Shown here piece by piece: positions 52,605-61,055 of a DNA stretch of 64,000 bases (positions within the stretch are counted from its first letter, which is position 1; every line of letters begins with the position of its first letter). The DNA comes from Fundicoccus culcitae. Lineage in GTDB: Bacteria > Bacillota > Bacilli > Lactobacillales > Aerococcaceae. The stretch spans positions 868,001 through 932,000 of the forward strand of contig NZ_CP102453.1 in assembly GCF_024661895.1 (NCBI RefSeq). Direction: 5' to 3'. Below the pieces are notes generated by a model. The model was given only the letters and a program-made list of their open reading frames with translations. It was not told the DNA's origin and searched no databases. Position numbers and translations under genes: made by a program.

Positions 52605-54206
52605 TTAAATTAAAAATAACCCTCGTTCATCATAAACCGACTCCACTTGATTCAATCCGTGACGTAAGGATCTATCTAAAGCCATAACAGTCGCTACGAC
52701 ACCATCAATTTTCTCAGTCGATTTTTCTTTATCAGGCTTAATATTCCCTGCTGGATCCGTTCGGATGAAAATGTTATCCATCATCCAACGTAAGACAGGA
52801 TGCCCAGCATGAGCAAATTTCTTCTCTAAAGCAATCTTCATAAGTTGTTTTGTTGGTGGACTCATATCCTTAAAACCTTGTCCAAATGGAACCACTGTAA
52901 AGCCCATACCTTCTAAATTTTGAACCATTTGAATGGCACCCCAACGGTCAAAGGCTATTTCTCGAATATTATATTTAGTCCCTAATTCTTCAATAAACTG
53001 TTCAATAAAACCATAATGAACGACATTACCTTCGGTAGTTAATAAGTGACCTTCCTTTTCCCACAAGTCATAATTTACGTGGTCGCGAGCCACTCTCAAG
53101 TCGAGATTTTCCTCTGGTAACCAAAAGTATGGCAAAATATAATATTTATCATCTTCATCTTCTGGGGGGAACACCAACACAAAGGCTGTGATATCTGATG
53201 TACTAGATAAATCCAGTCCGCCATAACAGACACGACCTTCTAATTCTTTAGGATCAAATGGGAAAGCACAAGCATCCCATACATCCATAGGCATCCAGCG
53301 TACCGTTTGCTTAACCCATTGATTTAATCTTAATTGTCTGAAGGCATTTTCTTCTGCGGGGTTTTGCTTTGCTGATTCACATGCTTGATGAACTTTATCC
53401 ATCTGTACTGTAATGCCTAAAGAGGGGTTAGCCTTTTTCCAAACTTCCGGATCCGTCCAATCATCTTCTTTTTCAGCACCATAGATAACAGGATAAAATG
53501 TAGGGTCTGTTTTCCTACCCTCAATAATATCCTCTGCTTTTTGATGGGTTTCGTAACAAATTGATTGTGTATCCGTCCCTGCCGTAGTAATTAAGAAATA
53601 TAGTGGTTGAGTTCTTGCGTCGCCAGATCCTTTCGTCATGACATCAAATAGTTTTCGATTTGGTTGCGTATGTAACTCATCAAACACCACTCCATGAATA
53701 TTGAAACCATGTTTGGAATACGCTTCAGCGGATAAGACTTGATAGAATGAGTTTGTCGGCTGATAAATAATTCGTTTCTGTGAAGTAAGTATTTTTACTC
53801 GCTTATTTAAGGCGGGACACATGCGAACCATATCAGCTGCCACATCAAATACTATCATTGCTTGTTGTCGGTCAGCTGCACATCCATAAACCTCAGCACG
53901 TTCTTCACCGTCACCACAAGTTAAGAGCAAAGCAACGGCAGCTGCTAATTCTGATTTACCTTGTTTCTTAGGTATCTCAACATAGGCGGTATTAAACTGA
54001 CGGTGGCCATCTGGTTTAATAATTCCAAACAAATCACGAATAATTTGTTCTTGCCAATCAATCAACTCGAATGGTTTACCCGCCCAGCGTCCTTTAGTGT
54101 GTGTTAATGCTTCAATGAAATTAACTGCAAAGTCCGCGCTATCTTGGTCGTAGTAAGAATCATCTGCCATAAACTGTGATGGTTCATAATTCTTTAACTT
54201 TCGAAT
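52605..54206 (-). CDS. Terminase large subunit (possible ATT start)
   Basis: TerL packages DNA by ATP hydrolysis and cuts concatemers. Counting from the proposed start, Walker A PKKQGKS is at 79-85, Walker B VVFDEL at 173-178, and the nuclease aspartate D332 in YGGLDLSSTSD. The family normally begins with a short RKLKNYEPS-like N-terminus. The ribosome binding site GGAGG (54215-54219) is 8 bases before an ATT at 54206 and overlaps the only nearby GTG (54215), so ATT, or the preceding ATC at 54209, is the likely start. Two terminator-like hairpins lie just upstream. Confidence 0.92.
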   Translation of the reverse strand: MRKLKNYEPSQFMADDSYYDQDSADFAVNFIEALTHTKGRWAGKPFELIDWQEQIIRDLFGIIKPDGHRQFNTAYVEIPKKQGKSELAAAVALLLTCGDGEERAEVYGCAADRQQAMIVFDVAADMVRMCPALNKRVKILTSQKRIIYQPTNSFYQVLSAEAYSKHGFNIHGVVFDELHTQPNRKLFDVMTKGSGDARTQPLYFLITTAGTDTQSICYETHQKAEDIIEGRKTDPTFYPVIYGAEKEDDWTDPEVWKKANPSLGITVQMDKVHQACESAKQNPAEENAFRQLRLNQWVKQTVRWMPMDVWDACAFPFDPKELEGRVCYGGLDLSSTSDITAFVLVFPPEDEDDKYYILPYFWLPEENLDLRVARDHVNYDLWEKEGHLLTTEGNVVHYGFIEQFIEELGTKYNIREIAFDRWGAIQMVQNLEGMGFTVVPFGQGFKDMSPPTKQLMKIALEKKFAHAGHPVLRWMMDNIFIRTDPAGNIKPDKEKSTEKIDGVVATVMALDRSLRHGLNQVESVYDERGLFLI

Positions 54207-54231
54207 GATTCTCACCTCCCTAATTTTGTGC

Positions 54232-54285
54232 AAAAAAATAACCACTTGGTCAGTGGTGTACGAGAAAAAGAGCTTTCGCTCCTTT
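54232..54285 (-). terminator. Two tandem terminator-like hairpins before the large terminase gene
   Basis: On the minus strand GAGC-GAAA-GCTC with TTTTTCTC (54265-54281) is followed by ACCACT-GACCA-AGTGGT with TATTTTTTT (54232-54257). They lie between an accessory gene and terL in what should be one late transcript. Confidence 0.8.
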
Positions 54286-54319
54286 TTGTATAAAGTAATT
54301 TGTGATTTTAAGGTGGATT

Positions 54320-54700
54320 TTAACTTTGAACTTCTACTTTCTTGAGAAGGATTGCCTTCTTAATTTCTGGTACTTCTCCTCGAGAATTGTAGTTATAAAT
54401 CATGTTTCCAGTTTCAAGTTCTAGCATGCCTTCAATTTCATATCCTCTTTGGTTAAATTCCCATAAATTCTTCATTAAGGCGGTTGAGTGGTCTGTTATC
54501 GTAAATTCCTCAATGCCAAATTCTTCAAGGCTTTCTACAATTTCCTCAATCGAACCTTCTCTTAATATGTCGTTGAAGTTTAGTTTCTGAAGCTTGCCCC
54601 TTTGCGTAAGCATATAGGCACTTAAAAAGTCAATTGGGTATCCTTGGTTTCTCCAGTCTAGTAATTCGATGATAGCGTCTAGTTTTTTAATATTTTTCAT
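54320..54700 (-). CDS. Phage accessory protein, unrecognised
   Basis: This 126-residue protein is mixed alpha/beta, acidic and soluble-looking (MKNIKKLDAIIELLDWRNQG, LNFNDILREGSIEEIVESLE, YNYNSRGEVPEIKKAILLKK). It has no catalytic motif that I recognise. ATG at 54700 follows an ideal AAGGAGG; a longer frame reaching 54769 lacks one. It sits with the DUF4314 gene between the methyltransferase block and terL, where small proteins of unknown role are common. Confidence 0.65.
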   Translation of the reverse strand: MKNIKKLDAIIELLDWRNQGYPIDFLSAYMLTQRGKLQKLNFNDILREGSIEEIVESLEEFGIEEFTITDHSTALMKNLWEFNQRGYEIEGMLELETGNMIYNYNSRGEVPEIKKAILLKKVEVQS

Positions 54701-54782
54701 GGTTAGGTTCCTCCTTTTTTTACTGTGTCCATATTCCCGTACAAACACATCAATAGCAAGGTTTACCAACCTGTTAGACGCT

Positions 54783-54998
54783 TCAATCTTTAATTAACTC
54801 TACTTCATCCACTTGGTCAATCACATTAAGTGAAGAACCATTATCCCAGTTGACTAATAGAGAGCCTATGTCATCCACGCCAATAATGGTTCCTTTCGTC
54901 CCCAAAGGCGGAGCTTGTAAGTCATCCATTTTAATCAGACGAATCCGACTCCCAATTGGATACTTCTTTTTTAATTGAGCAATACGTCCCTTTAGCAT
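54783..54998 (-). CDS. DUF4314-family phage protein
   Basis: This 71-residue SH3-like beta protein (RIAQLKKKYPIGSRIRLIKM, APPLGTKGTIIGVDDIGSLL, VNWDNGSSLNVI) fits DUF4314, a small protein typical of Firmicutes prophages between methyltransferase genes and terL. ATG at 54998 is favoured because GGAGG lies 8 bases upstream, whereas a GTG at 55007 overlaps that site. The function is unknown; the fold suggests nucleic-acid or protein binding. Confidence 0.8.
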   Translation of the reverse strand: MLKGRIAQLKKKYPIGSRIRLIKMDDLQAPPLGTKGTIIGVDDIGSLLVNWDNGSSLNVIDQVDEVELIKD

Positions 54999-55023
54999 TT
55001 TAATCACCTCCAGGACTATATAT

Positions 55024-55035
55024 CACTCAAGAGTG
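55024..55035. promoter_or_regulatory. 12-bp palindrome upstream of the DUF4314 gene
   Basis: CACTCAAGAGTG is perfectly palindromic and is flanked by related TATATATCA and GACTATAAAT stretches. It may be an operator or the stem of a small hairpin ahead of the DUF4314 gene. Confidence 0.35.
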
Positions 55036-55057
55036 ACTATAAATCAAGTCATAGGAG

Positions 55058-55573
55058 CTATTCATTTACTAATCGATACATTGAATTTCCAATGGATAAC
55101 ACTCTGGCATAGTATTGTTGTTTAACGAAAGTCTCTTGATGTCGAACCATAAACTCTTCTCGCATGTTGTCTTGTGTCCGAGCTGGTCTAAATTGACTTC
55201 TAGGCTTCTCATTTTCAAAGACATAACGGTCGCCTAAAAGATAATCATCACTATTCAACATGTAATTCACAACCTGTGCGTAGTAATCTGGTGTGTTCTC
55301 AAATTGTTGCCATTGCTTTTTAAGTGACACTTCAGTATTTTGAGATGCCTTTTTGTAAAACATGCTGTAAACAAATTGAGCTAAGTCATCATCACTAGTC
55401 ATTGCCCATTTAAGGGGAATATAAGCGTAAGGTTCACTTTCTATTTCTTCTCTTAATGAATCAAAATGCGAAGTACCACCAAAAATAATGTTTATCATCT
55501 TTGATTGATTCGGTTGAGTGAAGACATATTTTGTCAATGAGTTGGATACCATGCTTAAAACTTCATTATTCAT
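55058..55573 (-). CDS. Phage accessory protein, unrecognised
   Basis: This 171-residue protein with no recognised family (MNNEVLSMVSNSLTKYVFTQ, PYAYIPLKWAMTSDDDLAQF, YVFENEKPRSQFRPARTQD) is soluble-looking, with a helical C-terminus. GGGGGATAACTGA precedes the ATG. A putative promoter TTGATA-17-TAATAT lies just upstream, so it may start a separate transcript with the following small genes. It is the first gene after the methyltransferases. Confidence 0.6.
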   Translation of the reverse strand: MNNEVLSMVSNSLTKYVFTQPNQSKMINIIFGGTSHFDSLREEIESEPYAYIPLKWAMTSDDDLAQFVYSMFYKKASQNTEVSLKKQWQQFENTPDYYAQVVNYMLNSDDYLLGDRYVFENEKPRSQFRPARTQDNMREEFMVRHQETFVKQQYYARVLSIGNSMYRLVNE

Positions 55574-55605
55574 TCAGTTATCCCCCAAGTTTTATCGTTA
55601 ATCCC

Positions 55606-55634
55606 ATATTAGAATTGTAATTCTTCTATATCAA
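55606..55634 (-). promoter_or_regulatory. Putative promoter before the accessory genes
   Basis: On the minus strand TTGATA (55629-55634) and TAATAT (55606-55611) are 17 bases apart. It overlaps the last codon of the cytosine methyltransferase gene and would start transcription shortly before the 171-codon gene. Confidence 0.45.
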
Positions 55635-57067
55635 GTATTTTCAACGATTCCTTGTAAGATAAATATCACGCAGGGTAAAGCTACCCCATTGCCCCATAAT
55701 TTATACTCAACAGAATCTGTGTGGGGCTTGGCTAACCATTTCCGTATTTGTTTTTCTGTCTTCGATCGCTTGAGTCCTCTTACTCGTTTGTCCGTTTCAA
55801 AGACTTGTTGCCAAAAATTTAGTTCTTCAGGACTAGGATTTATTTCTTCCAAATCATCACACCAACCATCCGAAAACCCTTGTAATCTTCCACACTCTTG
55901 CGGTGTAAGCCGCCTAACTTGAGGCTGATTGACGACAGGCGGGTCCTTATAATCACAAGCGACTAAGGGGTCAGTAATGCCTTGCCTGGCTCGAGTAAAA
56001 TGTGAGTTTTTACTTAATGAAAATATTTCCTCAACGATTGCTAAGCCACCTTGATTTTGAGCCGGATGATTGCCTGACGTATCAATCGTTCGACTGACAT
56101 CACATGGATAAATATTATGTCTTGCATTGCGCGTATTTTCAGAAGTTTGTCGAACGTCATAAACAACAAATGGTTGATTATTGCCACCTGTCCCAAGTTT
56201 TCTTGATAAAGTTGGCACTTGGTTCAAAGGACCTCGATAGCGACTATCTTGGCTATGGTTTTCAAAAACATAAGGTGGTGAACCGCCACTTGCTTTTAAT
56301 GTTCCTGATTTTTCTTTATAGATATCCATCCGTTGGCCACCTTGGTCATTTAAGCAGATTGTTTCTCCAGTGCTTGTTTCAAGACCTCGGGGATTTCCTT
56401 GCCCTTTAGCTTTGCTCGTCTTAAAATTCCTTGACAGGCTTGCGGACTCAAATAATATGTCTCTAGCACGTTCTCCATCAAAATCTGCGACAAGGAAGAC
56501 TCTACGACGACGTTGGGGCACTCCGAAGTATTGAGCGTCAAGAACTCGGTAAGCAATGGACCATCCGTCTCCCATAAGGTAGTCGCTGTAGGGCCATTTT
56601 CCGTTTTCAGGCATAGGCACCGTGGGATACGATCCTTTGACCTGGATAACTGCATCCAAAACGGATTGGAAGTCGGCTCCTTTATTTGATGAGAATGCGC
56701 CACAGACATTCTCCCATAAGATATATCTTGGTTTTGTGTCATTGGTAGCTACCCTCATTTCTTTAATGATACGTATTGCTTCATAGAATAGATTCGATTG
56801 TCTCCCTTGAAGTCCTTGTCGACCACCTGCAATCGATAAGTCCTGACATGGACTACCAAATGAAATAATATCAACAGGTGCTATATCAGCACCATTCAAT
56901 TGCGTAATGTCTCCTAAATGTTGAACTTCAGGTAATCGTTTGGTTGTGACACGAATCGCAAATGGTTCAATTTCTGAAGCCCATATTGGTTTGATTCCTA
57001 CTAATTTAGCCGCTAAGGGAAAGCCACCGGAACCATCAAATAATGAGCCTAAAGTAAGGCTAGTCAT
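55631..57067 (-). CDS. Phage DNA (cytosine-5) methyltransferase
   Basis: This enzyme methylates cytosine C5 in phage DNA. The SAM motif SLFDGSGGFPLA lies at 8-19, the catalytic cysteine C74 in SFGSPCQDLS, ENVCGAFSS is the ENV motif, and QRRRRVFLVADFDG follows. The long region before the C-terminal RRLTPQECGRLQGFSDGW is the target recognition domain. The 478 residues are typical. ATG at 57067 follows GAGGAG and overlaps the stop of the preceding methyltransferase gene. No cognate restriction gene is adjacent, so its likely role is protection of phage DNA from host restriction. Confidence 0.93.
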   Translation of the reverse strand: MTSLTLGSLFDGSGGFPLAAKLVGIKPIWASEIEPFAIRVTTKRLPEVQHLGDITQLNGADIAPVDIISFGSPCQDLSIAGGRQGLQGRQSNLFYEAIRIIKEMRVATNDTKPRYILWENVCGAFSSNKGADFQSVLDAVIQVKGSYPTVPMPENGKWPYSDYLMGDGWSIAYRVLDAQYFGVPQRRRRVFLVADFDGERARDILFESASLSRNFKTSKAKGQGNPRGLETSTGETICLNDQGGQRMDIYKEKSGTLKASGGSPPYVFENHSQDSRYRGPLNQVPTLSRKLGTGGNNQPFVVYDVRQTSENTRNARHNIYPCDVSRTIDTSGNHPAQNQGGLAIVEEIFSLSKNSHFTRARQGITDPLVACDYKDPPVVNQPQVRRLTPQECGRLQGFSDGWCDDLEEINPSPEELNFWQQVFETDKRVRGLKRSKTEKQIRKWLAKPHTDSVEYKLWGNGVALPCVIFILQGIVENT

Positions 57068-58298
57068 CTTGCAACTCCTCAATTTCTGTAAATAAAAAGC
57101 TGACTCCATCCCTTTCTACAGAGACTTCATCAGATTTACCAATTAATTCTATATATCGTTTTATAATGACATCCGCAAATTTCTCGTCCAACTCAATCGT
57201 ATAACAAATACGATCCGTTTGTTCACAGGCCAATAAAGTTGAACCACTTCCTCCAAAAGGATCTAGAACAATAGCATTTGAAGTAGACGAATTCATTATG
57301 GGATAAGATAACAGAGGAATCGGCTTCATCGTAGGATGGTCTGAATTACGCTTAGGTTTATCGTATTCCCAGATGGTTGTTTCTTTACGACCTGAATACC
57401 ATAAATGTTTCCCTTTCTTCTTCCAACCAAAGAGAATCGGTTCATGTTGCCATTGGTATGGAGAGCGTCCTAATACGAGTGATTCTTTCTTCCAAATACA
57501 AGTACCCGATAGATAGAACCCGGCTTCTTGAAATGCCCGTCTAAAGTTAAATCCTTCTGTGTCAGCATGAAATACATAAATCGATGCTTCATTCGTCATT
57601 ACCTTTTCCATATGGGTAAAAGCAGCTAACAAGAATTCATAAAAGGCTTGATTTTCCATTTTATCGTTTTTTATCTTACCAGCACTTCCCTCATAGTCCA
57701 CATTATAAGGTGGGTCTGTGACCACTATATTTGCTTGCTTATTTTCCATCAATCGTTCATAAGACTCTTGTTCCGTGGAATCTCCCACATATAAGCGATG
57801 TCTACCTAACGTCCAAATATCACCGTGTTTAGAAATGGCTGGCCGTTTTAGTTCTTCTTCCACATCGAAATCGTCATCTTCAATGCCATCCGTAAGCGTG
57901 TCTTTAAAGAGTTCATCCAACTCCGCCACATCAAACCCTGTGAGAGAGACATCAAAATCAGAGCCTTCCAAATCGGTAATCAAGCTCATGAGTTTATCTT
58001 CGTCCCATGAACCAGATATCTTATTCAAAGCAACGTTCAGTGCTTTCTCCTGGGATTCATCGATATCAATAATCACACACTCAATCTCTTGATACCCTAA
58101 ATCTTGCATTACCTTTAAGCGTTGATGGCCACCCACAATTCGACCTGTTTGTTCATTCCAGATGATAGGTTCCACATAGCCAAATGTCTCAACAGAACGC
58201 TTTAGTTTTTCATATTCAGCATCACCCGGTTGGAGGTCTTTTCTTGGATTGTAGTCCGCTGGAATTAAATCGGTAAGTTTTTTCTTTTTAATCTGCAT
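57060..58298 (-). CDS. ParB/sulfiredoxin-like domain fused to a beta-class DNA methyltransferase
   Basis: The N-terminal ParB-like domain (about 1-95: DLIPADYNPRKD, GRIVGGHQRLKVMQDLGY) is joined to an amino-methyltransferase of the beta class, with the catalytic DPPY at 195-198 before the SAM-binding VLDPFGGSGSTLLACE near 345. This order, and HPTMKP just before it, mark N6-adenine or N4-cytosine methyltransferases. The 412-residue fusion is common in phages of Firmicutes. It overlaps metK by 11 bases and the cytosine methyltransferase by 8, forming a tight modification block. Confidence 0.92.
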   Translation of the reverse strand: MQIKKKKLTDLIPADYNPRKDLQPGDAEYEKLKRSVETFGYVEPIIWNEQTGRIVGGHQRLKVMQDLGYQEIECVIIDIDESQEKALNVALNKISGSWDEDKLMSLITDLEGSDFDVSLTGFDVAELDELFKDTLTDGIEDDDFDVEEELKRPAISKHGDIWTLGRHRLYVGDSTEQESYERLMENKQANIVVTDPPYNVDYEGSAGKIKNDKMENQAFYEFLLAAFTHMEKVMTNEASIYVFHADTEGFNFRRAFQEAGFYLSGTCIWKKESLVLGRSPYQWQHEPILFGWKKKGKHLWYSGRKETTIWEYDKPKRNSDHPTMKPIPLLSYPIMNSSTSNAIVLDPFGGSGSTLLACEQTDRICYTIELDEKFADVIIKRYIELIGKSDEVSVERDGVSFLFTEIEELQDD

Positions 58299-59445
58299 AC
58301 TCTTCCAGGGCCTCCTTTATTTTGTATGACTCGAAGGTTCTTTCCCATAAATAGATAAATGATGAAAAATGACCATAACGAGCTGTTCTACGGTATTTAG
58401 GTTTACGTAAATCTAGGAAGTCAATAATTGCTCCTGGTTTCAAATTAAAATATCGTTGCGTAAAATCCGTCAGCACTTCATCACTATATTCACTCGTGCC
58501 GTGAGACGAAACTTGTACCATTACTGGTCTCGCCTTACCAATCGCATAGGATAAAGAGACAGAACACTCTGAACATATTTCTGCTTTCACAAAATTCTTG
58601 GCAATATAACGCGCCATATAAGCAGCAGAACGGTCTACTTTACTTGGATCTTTTCCTGAGAAAGCACCGCCACCATGAGCTGCTAAGCCACCGTAAGTAT
58701 CTACCATAATCTTACGACCTGTTAAACCAGTATCTGCTGTAGGGCCACCTGTTACAAAGCGTCCAGAGGGATTGATTAAAATAGTCGTGTCCTCATCAAT
58801 TGGGTAATGTTCAAAAATTGGAAGAATCACTTCTGAAATCAATTCACTTCTCAATTGTTGCATATCCTTACCCTCATCATGTTGTACAGATATCAAAATA
58901 GTATGAACATGACATAATCGCTCCCCATCATACTCAAGGGTCACTTGAGATTTCCCATCAGAATGAATGCCAGCAATTACACCATCAACTCGTAAAGTAT
59001 CAAGTCGCTTACATAACTTATGCGCCAACTCCAATGCTAACGGTAAGCATGAGTTTGTTTCATTTGTCGCATAACCATAAACCGTTCCTTGATCGCCAGC
59101 ACCTAGTAGGTTATATGAGGTCTTTTCGCCTTGTCTAGCTTCTAATGATTGATTAACGGCAGATGCGATATCTGCACTTTGCTTATTGATTAAGTTGTAA
59201 ACCTCAAAGTCATCAGGGTTATAACCACTCTCCCAAAGAGCTACCTCGACCACATCGAATACATTGACTTCTTCACTCGTTGAAATTTCACCGGCTAGAA
59301 TTATTTTTCCGTCGGTTGCTAATACCTCACAAGCAACTCGAGCATTACGATCATATAATAGACAACGATCTAAAATAGAGTCTGCGATATAATCACATAA
59401 TTTATCGGGATGCCCCATACAGACACTCTCAGCAGTCTTAAACAT
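58288..59445 (-). CDS. metK: Phage-encoded S-adenosylmethionine synthetase
   Basis: MetK makes S-adenosylmethionine from methionine and ATP. All signature motifs are intact: GHPDK at 11-15, GAGDQGTVYGYA, NPSGRFVTGGPTADTGLTGR and the GGGAFSGKDPSKVDRS loop. The 385 residues equal a full-length cellular enzyme. It lies inside the prophage, directly behind the small terminase gene (stop and ATG adjacent) and overlaps the first methyltransferase gene by 11 bases, so it is co-translated with the SAM-using enzymes. The likely role is to feed methylation of phage DNA during replication. Its sequence is expected to differ from a housekeeping copy elsewhere in the chromosome. Confidence 0.95.
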   Translation of the reverse strand: MFKTAESVCMGHPDKLCDYIADSILDRCLLYDRNARVACEVLATDGKIILAGEISTSEEVNVFDVVEVALWESGYNPDDFEVYNLINKQSADIASAVNQSLEARQGEKTSYNLLGAGDQGTVYGYATNETNSCLPLALELAHKLCKRLDTLRVDGVIAGIHSDGKSQVTLEYDGERLCHVHTILISVQHDEGKDMQQLRSELISEVILPIFEHYPIDEDTTILINPSGRFVTGGPTADTGLTGRKIMVDTYGGLAAHGGGAFSGKDPSKVDRSAAYMARYIAKNFVKAEICSECSVSLSYAIGKARPVMVQVSSHGTSEYSDEVLTDFTQRYFNLKPGAIIDFLDLRKPKYRRTARYGHFSSFIYLWERTFESYKIKEALEEYAD

Positions 59446-60021
59446 TTAACCATTCCCTTTCTTTCTCAGTAACCGCTCCATGGTGTCTTCCATTGGATTC
59501 CCTACATAAGCAGTTGTTGAATTTTGTTTAACAATGTCAAAAATCTCATACCAGATGAGACTTGCTTGTTTTTGATAATTTTGACTCATCCCAACAAATG
59601 GACTAGCAATGGCACCACCTGTTGTGGGATGTTTTCCTAAAAGACCAAATGTTGAGATTGCTTCTTCGCATTGAATGTACCTGGCCATGGCTTGCGCATA
59701 GGTTTCAATTAGACGCTTATTTACTAGTCGCTCACATCCTCTATCTTTGAGCCACTCCCATGTTTCTGTATAAATTACACTTGCACCAAGGTCAGTGCCA
59801 TCACGTTGTTTGGCTGACAAATATTCGGACGGATTTGGCATGTCTTTTCCTTGAGGATTGCAGTCCACTTCCAGTTCATCAGCGCTTAATGGGTTGGGAC
59901 TAAAGTCGGGTAGGTCCATAATATTAGCTGGTTTTCCTTTGGCTAATTTATCAACCAAAGCTTCAGGCTTTTCACCTGAACGAGGACGTCTGCCCCCGCG
60001 TCTAGTTCCATCTCGCGCCAT
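59446..60021 (-). CDS. Terminase small subunit, P27 family
   Basis: TerS recognises the packaging site and loads TerL. The 191-residue protein starts MARDGTRRGGRRPRSGEKP, and contains YTETWEWLKDRGCERLVNKR, IETYAQAMARYIQCEEAIST and PFVGMSQNYQKQASLIWYEI, which fit the P27-type small subunits. ATG at 60021 follows an ideal AAGGAGG; a longer frame starts at 60096 without one. It is separated from terL by about 5 kb of modification and accessory genes. Confidence 0.88.
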   Translation of the reverse strand: MARDGTRRGGRRPRSGEKPEALVDKLAKGKPANIMDLPDFSPNPLSADELEVDCNPQGKDMPNPSEYLSAKQRDGTDLGASVIYTETWEWLKDRGCERLVNKRLIETYAQAMARYIQCEEAISTFGLLGKHPTTGGAIASPFVGMSQNYQKQASLIWYEIFDIVKQNSTTAYVGNPMEDTMERLLRKKGNG

Positions 60022-60149
60022 ATAATCTTCCTCCTTTATTGACTCGCCTTTAATACCCCCTTTGAACTGCTTTTTTTGTGCGTGTTTGGGCGACACCGTT
60101 ATCCAGGGTGAAAAATTTCAGAGATTCGACCTCCCCCACCCCTCACGCA

Positions 60150-60509
60150 TTATTTTTTACCAAAGCGATCTCCGTCCAAAACTGAAATTCTTGAGTGGCA
60201 TGATTTACACAAAGCCATCAAATTACTTTCATCATGTGTTCCGCCACGTCTCAAAGGTAAGATATGGTGAACTTCTTCTGCAGTTTTTAGTCTACTGTCT
60301 TTCAAACATTGTTGGCACAAAGGATGCTCTCTAATAAATTTGTTTCGAATCTTCCGCCACGCTCTCCCATATCTTTTTGCAGTTTCTGGGTCACGCTGAT
60401 ATTTTTCATAGCGTTTATTCTCTTGACGCTCATGCTCCTTACAAAATCGTCCATCCACTAGCTCTGAACAATTTGGAAAAGAACAAGGACGTTTAGGTTT
60501 CCTAGGCAT
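60150..60509 (-). CDS. HNH endonuclease at the packaging locus
   Basis: Phage HNH proteins of this type cooperate with the terminase in DNA packaging. From ATG 60509 (with GGAGTG upstream) the protein has 119 residues: the first zinc site is C9, C14, C23; then the HNH core with C65xxC68, HH at 81-82 (VHHILPLRRGG), N96 and C101xxC104 followed by H. It lies about 130 bases before terS, the usual place for HK97-like phages. Confidence 0.93.
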   Translation of the reverse strand: MPRKPKRPCSFPNCSELVDGRFCKEHERQENKRYEKYQRDPETAKRYGRAWRKIRNKFIREHPLCQQCLKDSRLKTAEEVHHILPLRRGGTHDESNLMALCKSCHSRISVLDGDRFGKK

Positions 60510-60523
60510 AAACTTCACTCCAT

Positions 60524-60553
60524 AAAAAGAACCCTGAGAGTTTCCTCCCAAGG
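60524..60553 (-). terminator. Terminator before the packaging genes
   Basis: On the minus strand CCTTGGGAG-GAAA-CTCTCAGGG with TTCTTTTT forms a 9-base stem with two G-U pairs. It lies between the sigma-like gene and the HNH gene, so early transcripts would end here unless anti-terminated. Confidence 0.8.
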
Positions 60554-60582
60554 CTGTCATGTTCACATTTTTCTACACCTTA

Positions 60583-60628
60583 ACTATATCACTAAGGCTT
60601 ACTCTCATTCTCTCTCATTTACTCTCAT
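60583..60628 (-). promoter_or_regulatory. Candidate late promoter: extended -10 with three 10-bp direct repeats upstream
   Basis: On the minus strand ATGAGAGTAA, ATGAGAGAGA and ATGAGAGTAA follow one another without gap (60628 down to 60599), in exact 10-base period, i.e. on one face of the helix. After a short linker comes TGATATAGT (60583-60591), an extended -10 element. The repeats overlap the last codons of the sigma-like gene, whose product is the obvious candidate to act here. Confidence 0.5.
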
Positions 60629-61055
60629 CTTTATTTTCTTCATACTCTTTTATGACTGGCTCAATTTCTGACAGTGCTTGTTTATGAATTCGAAAGACAT
60701 GCTGAATACTAAAGTTTAAGTCGACTGCTATCTGCTCAAAGGATGAAAAATTCAAGTACCTTTTTTCCAAAACCATCTGTTGCTCTTTATCTTCCATGTC
60801 ATTAATCATTTCAGTAATTCGAATTTTGATATCGACTAAAGAATCAATGTCATTATTGATTTCTTCTTGAAGCATCACAATCTTCACGATAATGTCTTCC
60901 AACCGAGAAGTATTGCGTCCTGGTGCTTTAGGCATATCCGATAAGGTGCTCGTTGCTTTTCGTGCCAAGGAGTTCAGTGTAGCAATCTGTTCAATTTTAC
61001 TGTTAATACGCTGATCCAAATAAAAAGCTTGTTGTAAAAATTTCTTAGGTATCAA
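60615..61055 (-). CDS. Sigma-like late transcription regulator (DUF1492/ArpU type)
   Basis: This 147-residue helical protein has a coiled-coil N-terminal half (FLQQAFYLDQRINSKIEQIA, EDIIVKIVMLQEEINNDIDS) and a C-terminal sigma-70 region-4-like helix-turn-helix (QQMVLEKRYLNFSSFEQIAV then FSIQHVFRIHKQALSEIEP). The family controls late genes in many Firmicutes phages. TTG at 61055 is proposed as start because GAGGAGG is 9 bases before it and the residues from there match the family's usual N-terminus; the longer ATG frame at 61073 would contain that site. It is the last gene of the early region. Confidence 0.8.
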   Translation of the reverse strand: MIPKKFLQQAFYLDQRINSKIEQIATLNSLARKATSTLSDMPKAPGRNTSRLEDIIVKIVMLQEEINNDIDSLVDIKIRITEMINDMEDKEQQMVLEKRYLNFSSFEQIAVDLNFSIQHVFRIHKQALSEIEPVIKEYEENKDESK

